From NCBI GenBank assembly GCA_030278955.1, contig JAOANR010000014.1, positions 40,003,453 through 40,067,452 on the forward strand: a DNA stretch of 64,000 nucleotides, read 5' to 3'. The notes beneath the pieces are model-generated. The model was not told the origin of the DNA and did no database searches. It saw only the letters and a list, made by a program, of their open reading frames with translations. Shown piece by piece: positions 55,895 through 64,000 of the stretch. The DNA comes from Hygrophila difformis (lineage: Eukaryota > Streptophyta > Magnoliopsida > Lamiales > Acanthaceae). A program made the position numbers and the translations under genes. The first letter of the stretch is position 1. Every line of letters starts with the position of its first letter.

Positions 55895-56745
55895 TATATT
55901 GTTTGCAAGCAATATGACTTTGTCATTTTGTTTATTTTTGTTGCGCGTTTTCTTAGTGGAATTTTGTTTCTTACTCGGATTTGACTTTATTACAAATTAA
56001 CTTTATGTTTTCTTTTACTCAGCTGCACACCTCTCCACCAAATTAAACCAACGTCTCAAAAGATAGATTGATTAACTAATCGATACTACAATAATAGTAA
56101 ATTAAATATTACTACTACTTTTTTACCCAATCCGCCTATTATGACTATAGTTCCTGACCTAAATTTTTAAAAATTAAATATATTTATTTAATAATAATTT
56201 TCTATTTTAAATAAGCCTATTATACTCAAACTTTCAATGTTTCTCATATTTTTCATCAACATTAATGCATGCAACATAGCCTATCTAGATACCCATATCT
56301 TATACTTCTACATTCATGCATGCCAATAATATTATATATGTCAATAAATAAATACTGTATAACTATAATTGATCGTTGTACCAAAAAAAAAAAATAATAA
56401 TAAAAGAAAAAAACACTACAAGGGATCAAGAAAATGTGAGTGAATTGGAGTGGGAAGCATTCATCAGACATTTCATAATCGAGAGTGGGTATAATGTAGC
56501 TAGGTGTGATCAATACTAGAATTTATATTTGAGCGAATTTGTAGAATACGTATCGTATATGCAGCAGGGCCAGGGCTGCTCCCATTTTGTAATCATACCC
56601 AAAATTTTTGTTAACACTAGTGTTCTAGTATATACTAGAGTTATCAATTTGATTTCATTACACTTATGCAGATTAATTAGCAATTACTATAGTGCATACA
56701 CATAATAAATATGTAATTGCCACATTAAAGATATTAAACTACATT

Positions 56746-56781
<36 letters not shown>

Positions 56782-57216
56782 AAGAAAAATGAAGTAATAT
56801 CCCCTCCATGAGACCAAAATACTCTACTTTGTCGTCGTCTGTGTATTGTGATGCCGTCTATCCCATGAAAATCGAATCGGACACCGAATGATATATAATG
56901 GTGTATTACATATATATATATATATATATATGTACGTTTCTTACATGCATCCAACTGGTTCGCACTAGCTAGCTCCTCCATCAACTCTTTTCGCGTTCCT
57001 TCCATGCTCGACCTCCAATATCCAATTATCATCAAAATATCTTCATTCCCATTTCCCAGTTAACCCCATACATAATACTATAAATCATGAGTAGTACCAT
57101 CCTCCATTTCTAATCATGCATTGTAATATTGTGTTGTGCTCATATATAGTACTATAAACAAACTATATATGCCGTCCGTCCCAATCGCCGCCTGATTTTT
57201 CCCCCGGCGGACAATA
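55895..57216. other. Intergenic region upstream of the ERF gene
   Basis: AT-rich sequence with (TA)n microsatellites at about 56748-56779 and 56912-56932. Possible TATA boxes for the ERF gene lie at about 57140 (CATATATAG) and 57163 (CTATATATG), 50-75 nt before its ATG. I see no other gene. Confidence 0.5.
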
Positions 57217-57756
57217 ATGTACCGTGGCGTCAGGCGCCGGAAGAGCACCGGGAAGTGGGTGTCGGAGATCCGGGAGCCCCGGACTCCAAACAGGATATGG
57301 CTGGGCACTTTCACCACTCCGGAAATGGCCGCCATCGCCTATGACGTGGCGGCCATCGCGCTCAAGGGGAAAGACGCCCAGCTCAATTTTCCCAATTCGG
57401 CTTCTTCCCTTCCCGTGCCCGCTTCCAATTCCCCTCGAGACATCCAGGCGGCCGCTTCCGCCGCCGCCGCCGCCGCTGCTACTGCGGTGGATGATGCGAC
57501 AGGACGATCCTTGGGATCAGGAAACCCTCCTGCAGTGTCGGAGAGTGATGGAATTATTAGGGTTGGGAGAGATTTCGTTGACGAGGATTTGATATTTGAT
57601 TTGCCAAATGTGCTGACGAATATGGCGGAAGGGATGATGATTAGCCCACCGCGGATTGAATTGGAGGATGATAATTATTATTGTGATGAGGGGAATATTA
57701 ATAATAATGGGTTTGGAGATGGTCACGGTCCCGACCTGTGGAGCTACAGATTATAA
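57217..57756 (+). CDS. AP2/ERF transcription factor, DREB type
   Basis: Single-exon ORF of 179 residues. The AP2 domain is residues 2-59: [52 protein letters not shown]. The Val in KWVSEI and Glu in SEIREP are at the positions typical of DREB proteins, which bind DRE/CRT GCC-core sites. It continues with NSPRDIQ, an Ala tract, the [20 protein letters not shown] motif and an LWSYRL end, as in DREB A-4/A-5-like factors. It would act in the nucleus. The AP2 domain begins at residue 2; relatives usually have about 20 or more residues before it. An in-frame TGA 30 nt upstream excludes an uninterrupted extension, so the N-terminus is short or supplied by an upstream exon. An AATAAA lies at 57843. 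Confidence 0.93.
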   Translation: MYRGVRRRKSTGKWVSEIREPRTPNRIWLGTFTTPEMAAIAYDVAAIALKGKDAQLNFPNSASSLPVPASNSPRDIQAAASAAAAAAATAVDDATGRSLGSGNPPAVSESDGIIRVGRDFVDEDLIFDLPNVLTNMAEGMMISPPRIELEDDNYYCDEGNINNNGFGDGHGPDLWSYRL

Positions 57757-58556
57757 GGTTGCTGTGTCGAAACGTCTTATTGATGAATAAGATAAACACT
57801 AGCTAGTAGTACTACGAATTAACTATACTTGTTGCTGTACTAAATAAATTTGTGCCTGCAGTGTTTGTGGGTTGGGTTTGAGTCTATGTTTCGGTAATTT
57901 AGTGTGTGTATCGAAGATATATTAATATATGATGCTTTATGATTATTTTTTTTTTGTGGTTTTTTTGTTCAAGTGAGAGGTTTTATAAGCCGAGCCCCAA
58001 AAGTAATATTTATATTTTCACGAGCTAGAACTTAAAATCTTACTTTAGCGACTATAATTCTTTATTTATTTATTTTTTTTTTGGACAAGCCTAAGCTGGG
58101 AGCGACTATAATTCTATTGATTACCATTCAACTGAATAAGTACTATTGCAATATGATTATTTTTGAGTTTGTTTTTTCAAGGCTAAATTTTTATTTTTTA
58201 AAATAAATATTTATTGTATCAGAAGTAGATAATGCACTACTAGACAAGCTCGTGTATAGAGACTCTTCTTTTGAGAGTTTTTACAAGTTTTTACTTGTTA
58301 AAAAAGTTTTGTCCAAAACCAAAAAAAAAAATTCTGTTTTAACACACACAAGCTTTAAGAGCTTAAGCTTCCAACATGAACCCTGCAAATAGAAGATAAT
58401 GGGAATATAATATAATTAATTTTTTTAACTATTTTAAAAATTACAACTATTTCTTTAGAATATTTTATATCAAATTAAAAGTTTCTTTTGCTTGCTAGAA
58501 GGCCTTTCTCTTTGTTTTTATGTTTACTTTTCTTCTCTAGCCTTTGTTGCTATTGC

Positions 58557-58601
<45 letters not shown>

Positions 58602-59143
58602 AAAAGTTTCAGCTCCTATTAAAATCATCTTCTAATTAAAACTTTAGTTCCCAACAGCTACATCTAATTTTGTCGAATGCACTCATCATAATCAACAACG
58701 CAATAAAAACATTTACTATGCAATAATTTGTTGTTTATATATATAAAAAATAACTTCATTTATTTAAACAATCATTATAATAAAAAATACTAGCTATACT
58801 CTAAAAAATATCAATAACCACAATATTTAAGATTTGTGACTCGTTTTGTATATGTATTTTAGCGATACAAAAAGTTTCATTGTCCACCAATATATATTTT
58901 ATGAATAGTTTGGTTATTGGTACAAATTTCTTTAAAAGTAATCAAACAACGCATTGAAAGTTATATTATGCTCCAACCAATTATCATGTTCCATGCATTT
59001 TTATCGAAGTCCGGATAAATTTCACCTTTTTTTAAAAAAAATTACTATTATTTTGCGGCACAATAGTGTTATATACTTCCTCTGTTTTTCGATTTTTGTT
59101 ACGGACCTACCCAGCATAGAGTCCAATATAAATTTTAAATCAA
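57757..59143. other. Intergenic region downstream of the ERF gene
   Basis: AT-rich sequence with no credible ORF. It contains a 41-A homopolymer at 58559-58599. The paired segments around 58275-58305 (GAGACTCTTC...GAGAGTTTTT) are only weakly structured. Confidence 0.5.
58559..58599 (+). repeat. Poly(A) tract, 41 nt
   Basis: An uninterrupted A run follows TATTGCGC. It could be the tail of a retroposed sequence, but the upstream 150 bp show no SINE boxes or coding sequence. Confidence 0.9.
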
Positions 59144-59769
59144 CTAGCAAATAACCCGTCGAGACTCGACGGGCATAATTATATATTTATATATAATATA
59201 TATCCTTATATAATAACAATAAATGTATTTTGAGTAATAGAAAAATGTGTAATAATTTTATATATGTTCGAAAGTGAGTATATATGATAATATAATTTAA
59301 TTAATTTTAAAACTAACAGAAAAATCGTATTATATTGCATTCTTTAGCTTCTGTGGCTTGTCCAACAGATCAATAAAAATAAATTTTAAGATTTTTATTT
59401 CATTTGAAATTTAATTTAAAATAAATAAAATTTAAATATAAGTATATGAAATTTTCTTTTACAATTTGCTGAAAATTTCATTGCGAACAACAATCCTTGA
59501 GTATTAAGTATAAATCATATTTTGAGTAATGAAAATTGTGTAATGATTTTATATCTATTTGAAAGAGGATATATATGATAATACAATTTAATTATTTTAA
59601 AACTAATTAAGAAATCATATTATACCGTCCTCTTTAACTTTTGTGGCTTAACAGATCAATAAAAATAATTATTAATATAATATTTTTATTTAATTTGAAA
59701 TTTAAATTAAAATAAAATAAAATATAAATATAAATATTAAGCATAATATGAAGAACTTCCTCACAATTT

Positions 59770-60300
59770 GCTGAAAATCCCATTCCTGAAAATATCATTG
59801 ATAGGCGCTAGTATAGTACTATCTTTTAAAATATCTGAAATTGAAGTTGTGCAGTTTATATTTGTATATGTACTCTTAAAAGTTGTCGTTATAGGATCAC
59901 CCGTAGAGTTTATTAGAATATCAGTCAGAAATGTCACATCTGTATTTGTACATCTTCAAAATCAATACCGACCTTACCATCGCCTAAATTAAGTATCTAT
60001 TTTGTAAATTTTCTGTTATATATAAATTTTATAGTAAACAACATTTCTTGTGGTATCTTGAGTTAATCATTCTTAATTGCATATTAATATTTTGAGCCAC
60101 ATCTTGCTAGTGGCGCGAAATATTGCAACATAACTGTTCATGGCAAAAACTTATTTTGGAAGATAAAATCAAATATTCTTTAAAGATTAACATTGACTTT
60201 TGTTTATAATCATAGCAAAAGAAACTACAAGTTGAAATTTTCTCATCTTAAATCGAATCATGAATTTGGTTAAATCAGATAGCCTCAGCTCATAATCATT
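59770..60300 (-). pseudogene. Helitron helicase remnant, copy 1
   Basis: The minus-strand frames give FQLVVSFAMIINKSQ and YLPK near 60240-60150, followed by YVAIFRATSKMWLKILIC (about 60110). These are motifs V/VI of the PIF1 helicase of Helitron RepHel proteins. Then come GDGKVGIDFEDVQIQ (about 59985) and STILAPIND (about 59810), motifs that normally precede them. Stops and frameshifts are frequent. Confidence 0.68.
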
Positions 60301-60464
60301 CTACCGATCAAGAATTTTTTACTTTCATAGTTTCTAGAAAATTAGTTTAACCTCAATAATATGATTCTGCATCTTGGAGACTATCAACCTACTTACATAG
60401 TTACATTGCATACTTTATTTGATCGATCTATATTTCTAATATGCATGACTATGCAACCCTAAAT

Positions 60465-61693
60465 GGAAAAAAGGACAAATAGGTCCATTTTTTTTCCAAA
60501 AAATCCAAATCAGTCATTTTTCTATTTTATTACCAAAACAGTCCTCTACAAATGCTAATTATGTCCAAATCAGTCTTTTTTCACTAATTATATTCTAATT
60601 GCTGACGTGGCAATGGTTTTAATTTAAATCTGACACGTGTGCATAATATTAGTCATTTTTCTTTTATCTTTTGCCAATTCGGTCCTAAACTTTTGTTTTA
60701 TTCTGTTTAGTCATCTACCCCAATCACTCATTTTTATATTAATTGGCCTCCAACCTTTCAAATTATTTCATTTTAGGTCCAAAACCTTAAATTTTTTATT
60801 ATTACTAAACCATTTATCAAATAAATGCCCAACATACTTCCGTAAATAAAATTAAATACCAAATCTCATACATTGGGTTTGACCGCCTTGTTATCGGGTC
60901 TTCGAAGTTCCGGATTTTACGGACTCTCTTTAACCACCGGACCGTAACTGGTTCATTGGTTCTGGTTTCCTTCAGCAACAATCAGCACAATCATACTTTG
61001 TGGACAATAAAATTTAGGCTATTTTTAAAATATTTTTAATAATATTTTTTAATATTTTTTTCAATAAAACTAAGGCTTCCTGTATCCATAACCTTCCAAA
61101 AATTCAAGTTAAATCATTTACTCAAACATCCCTACATCCTAAGGTAGGACGCAAAGTAAGATTGTGTTTATTGTTGCTGAAGGAACCCAAAACCAATGAA
61201 TCATCGGTTGCGGTCGGGTGGTTAGAGAGAGTCCGTAAAATTCCGGTACTTGGAAGACCCGATAACAAAGCAGTCAAATCCAATGTATGAGGTTTAGTGT
61301 TTAATTTTATTTATGGAAGTATGTTGGGAATTTATTTGATAAATAGATTAGTTAATAATAAAAAATTTAAGGTTCTGGGCCTAAATTAAAAAAATTTGAA
61401 AGGTTGGAAGCCAAATAATATAAAAATGACCGATTTTGATAGAGGACTAAATAGAATAAAACAAAAGTTTAGGACTGAATAGGCAAAAGATAAAAGAAAA
61501 AGGACTAATATTATGCCTACGTGTCAGGTTTAAATTAAAACAATTGCCACATCAGTAATTAGAGTATAATTAGTGAATAAGGGACTGATTTGGACATAAT
61601 TAGCATTTATAGAGGATTGTTTTGGTAATAAAATAGAAAAATGACTGATTTGAATTTTTGGAAAAGAAAAGGGACCTATTTGTCCTTTTTTCC
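60465..61693. mobile_element. Foldback/MULE-type element with long inverted repeats, 11-bp TSD
   Basis: It is 1229 bp long. The arms of about 550 bp are inverted copies: GGAAAAAAGGACAAATAGG at one end and its inverse at the other. CAACCCTAAAT flanks both ends exactly (60454-60464 and 61694-61704). Arm interiors (the 'tttgaccgccttg...ccgg' and 'acggactc' blocks) match the left arm of the element at 1247. Almost the whole element is palindrome. ORFs within it are arm sequence only. Confidence 0.9.
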
Positions 61694-61859
61694 CAACCCT
61701 AAATCAACTCTATTTCATGATTCGATAATCCAGAACAATTTGATCGTGTTTCGATATTATAGTGAAAATAATTCATTGGCATTATCCATGCGTTCATCCT
61801 CTTGATAAATATTATTAGAACTGATATATATATATATATACATTTTCATTTGCAGACCT

Positions 61860-62400
61860 ATGTTCCATGATTTAATAATTGATCGTATCAACGATCTCAT
61901 TGGTAGAAATTAGTATAACAATATCTTTAATACTATCTGGATTTGATGTGGTGCATTTCATATGTGTATAAATACTCTCAACAATTGCCGCTGTAGGATC
62001 TCCCGTATAATTCATAAAATTTTAACCTGGAAATGTCATCTAATTGTACATCTCCAAGATCAATATCAGATTTACAAATTACCATCACCTACATGAAGAA
62101 TTCATTGTGCAAATTTAAGTCATATATAATTTTCATTGTAAATAACATTTCTTGTAGTATCTTGGGTTAATTCATCTTAATACATATTAATACTTCGAGT
62201 CCCATCTTTCCAGTACACGAGATATTGCAGCATATCACTAACATAGGTAAAAATGATTTTTGAAGATAGAGTCCAACCTTCTTTAAAAATGACATTAACT
62301 TTTTTTTAATAGTCATAGTAAAACAAAATGCGAGTGTGACTTTTTTCCTCTGAAATTGAATGAGGAATTTGGTTAATTCAGACGGGCTCATAATCATTCT
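61860..62400 (-). pseudogene. Helitron helicase remnant, copy 2
   Basis: It is homologous to 59770-60300 at DNA level. Readable stretches include FTMTIKKKLMSFLKKVGLYL (about 62315-62260) and GKMGLEVLICIKMN (to 62167), then TGDPTAAIVESIY and ILISTNETVDTINY (about 61990-61890). The motif order is the same permuted one as in copy 1. Confidence 0.68.
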
Positions 62401-62430
62401 ACCAATTAAGAATTTTCATTCCAAATAATG

Positions 62431-63230
62431 GGCTTTCTTTTAATGAGAATAGAGGTTAAATAATTTTCTGGGATAAGTTTTTTTGCATGTAGAACCAAAT
62501 TGAAAATGTGCAATCCTACCTCTTGGAAGGAGTAGAGGGTTTTATTCCACTCGTTACTACATGCAACACAATATCATTTCTCCCATGAATGGCTAAACAT
62601 ATTATTTTCTAGATAAATTATCGATAAATATCTTGTCAGCTCCACCACGTAAAGAAAAAAAAATCAACCCTCATCACTATCAACTACATACATTATTTTA
62701 TTATAAACATTCATCTCCTCATTAATCAACAAAGGTAATAGCTTTGCATGATCCACCTTCATTTCTTCCTTATTATAATATGTCTCTTTTAGTATCAATA
62801 GACTATCTGTTTCAGACGTTAAAATTTCATTCAGTACTGGTATTCTAGATAAAATTGCAAATTTGATAAAATATAGATTAATGAAGTATTTCTTAAAAAA
62901 TAGATTTAAAAAATAAAATTTCCTTCTTTCTTTACTGATGGACTATTCGCACCCCAATAACTCTTTATATACCCGATTCTTTTATTTCTAATATGCTTTA
63001 CGAAAATAACTAATTTACTCTAAATCAATTATCCATAGAATATGAATTTTCACAATTCTCTTAATAATTATAATTTTTGTATTATTTTAAATATAATAAA
63101 ATATAAATAAGATTTATACTATTTAGTATACATTTATATACAATTAGAATGATATAATTATAAAATATATTTTTTAACGATTAGCAACTATATAATTGTA
63201 TATTACTTTCAGTAAATATATAATTGTATA
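62431..63230. other. AT-rich intergenic DNA, no gene seen
   Basis: No ORF with a recognisable domain and no repeat structure beyond AT-rich simple sequence. Confidence 0.5.
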
Positions 63231-63488
63231 CTTTCTCCGTCTCAGTTTAATTGTTACGTTTGACTTTTTGGCACTATTCACTGTTTAAATTTGATTCGAA
63301 TTTTTATCATAGTTATGTAAGAAAATATAGTCAAGTGGGATCATGTTAGATTCGTCTAATCATGTAGTTTTAGAATATCAAATTTTTATATTTTTTTATC
63401 GAACACAATTTAAGTTATTAATCATTAAAAATATGTATCGGTATACGTGTCAGGTGGGTGCGTAACAATTATAATGAGACGGATGTAG
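63231..63488. mobile_element. Stowaway-like MITE (about 258 bp)
   Basis: CTTTCTCCGTCTCAGTTTAA and the inverse-type end AATGAGACGGATGTAG are flanked by TA. The interior is related to 150-355 and contains a TTTGACTTTTTGGCAC lead common in this MITE superfamily. Confidence 0.8.
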
Positions 63489-63537
63489 TATTACTTTTAG
63501 GAGAAGTGGCATAATTTTGTAAAAACATGGCCTATAT

Positions 63538-64000
63538 TGTAACACCCCGGTTTTCAAACCAAACACAAGCCCGGGATGCTACCGCCACATCTTCCAACTA
63601 AGCTCGCCCTTGGCTAACTTAATTGGAAAATGTTAAGGCTCAAGTCGTACCAAACTTTAAAATTTAATTTAAAATACTTTATAAAGGAAATTTAATAAAT
63701 TAACTATCCAACATTTAAAAACTTAGATTCAAGTGCGGAAGCATAGATAGTAAAATGGCCTACAAGACCAACAAGATAGTCTAATATTATAAAATACGAA
63801 AGTAAATGCAGATGTTGCTTCAAAATCTTTCCCAAACCCCAATGACGTGCTTGAATGCTTTTATGACTATTCCTGTACCTCTGTACAAAAAAAAGAGTAA
63901 GCAACACGTCAGTATAAGAATACTGAGTAAGACAACCCATCCCATATCAAGTTATGGGGTTTTAAAAAGGGATTGACGCATATAATAATTTTAATAATTT
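63538..64000 (-). mobile_element. Partial LTR of a further Ty3/Gypsy element, cut by the window end
   Basis: It starts TGTAACACCCCGGTTTTCAA, the same ends-type as LTRs A-C, and contains the family hairpin at 63910-63925 followed by GAGTAAG. The orientation is judged from the hairpin side motifs and is tentative. The rest lies outside the window. Confidence 0.65.
63910..63925 (-). promoter_or_regulatory. Conserved LTR hairpin with compensatory base pair
   Basis: CAGTAT-AAGA-ATACTG has a perfect 6-bp stem in which the closing C-G pair of the other LTRs is replaced by T-A on both sides. Confidence 0.65.

Larger units (their letters stand above)
59144..62430 (-). mobile_element. Decayed Helitron with duplicated helicase remnants
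   Basis: The minus-strand 3' end is CTAG (59147-59144) followed by T. It is preceded by a perfect 9-bp-stem hairpin CCCGTCGAG-A-CTCGACGGG (59155-59173, written on the plus strand). Upstream on the minus strand are two homologous blocks of PIF1-type helicase sequence (60300-59770 and 62400-61860), separated by a foldback element. The 5' TC end was not located. Confidence 0.65.

Noticed and set aside
58559..58599. Poly(A) run as evidence of a retrogene
   Set aside because: The preceding sequence has no coding similarity, and no target duplication was found around it.

Overview
The window is nuclear DNA of a flowering plant. The evidence is GT-AG introns in plant gene families (ARABIDILLO, FRIGIDA-like, Cactin, an AP2/ERF factor), chromovirus-type Ty3/Gypsy elements with tRNA-Met primer sites, plant SINEs and MITEs, Helitrons, and an endogenous pararetrovirus (Caulimoviridae). 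A eudicot, perhaps an asterid, is likely; I cannot name the species. More than 90% of the window is mobile DNA, and only one conventional gene looks intact: an intronless DREB/ERF factor at 57217-57756 (+).

Layout. 1-1246: old MITE and SINE remnants. 1247-9823: a Mutator-like/foldback element with a perfect 9-bp target duplication. Inside it lies one degenerate pararetrovirus unit on the minus strand (primer site, small ORF, coat protein, movement protein, protease-RT-RNase H, transactivator-like ORF, as-1/TATA promoter), and inside the virus lies a solo LTR: three nested levels. 10081-12107: a second inverted-repeat element holding non-repetitive GC-rich sequence cut by two hAT MITEs (one with a nested SINE) and followed by a Stowaway-like MITE. 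12801-30160: Ty3/Gypsy element A, whose left LTR carries the complete younger element B (15576-23244). 30166-32478: AT-rich DNA, a hAT MITE, a small MITE and a LINE RNase H remnant. 32479-41693: a Harbinger-type MITE split by Ty3/Gypsy element C (32592-41409). 42086-47331: AT-rich Helitron-derived repeats containing a solo LTR (42846-45310).

47543-55894: the most notable object, a minus-strand Helitron of about 8.35 kb with recognisable 5' TC end, 3' hairpin and CTAG end, inserted between A and T. It carries pieces of at least four unrelated host genes (ARABIDILLO F-box/armadillo, FRIGIDA-like, Cactin, organellar EF-Ts), all in one transcriptional direction and with introns retained. The ARABIDILLO, FRIGIDA-like and Cactin pieces carry nonsense or frameshift lesions.

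55895-59143: the ERF gene and its flanks. 59144-62430: a decayed Helitron on the minus strand with two copies of helicase remnants in permuted order, split by a 1229-bp foldback element with an 11-bp target duplication. 62431-64000: AT-rich DNA, a MITE, and the start of another LTR running off the window.

The LTR elements belong to one lineage. A and C share the same broken pol, yet A has nearly identical LTRs. B has almost identical LTRs but lacks RT, RNase H and most of integrase. So these copies were probably mobilised in trans. Their otherwise diverged LTRs share a short hairpin whose stem shows compensatory change, and most share an 18-nt core motif. All calls come from reading the sequence; no database search was run.
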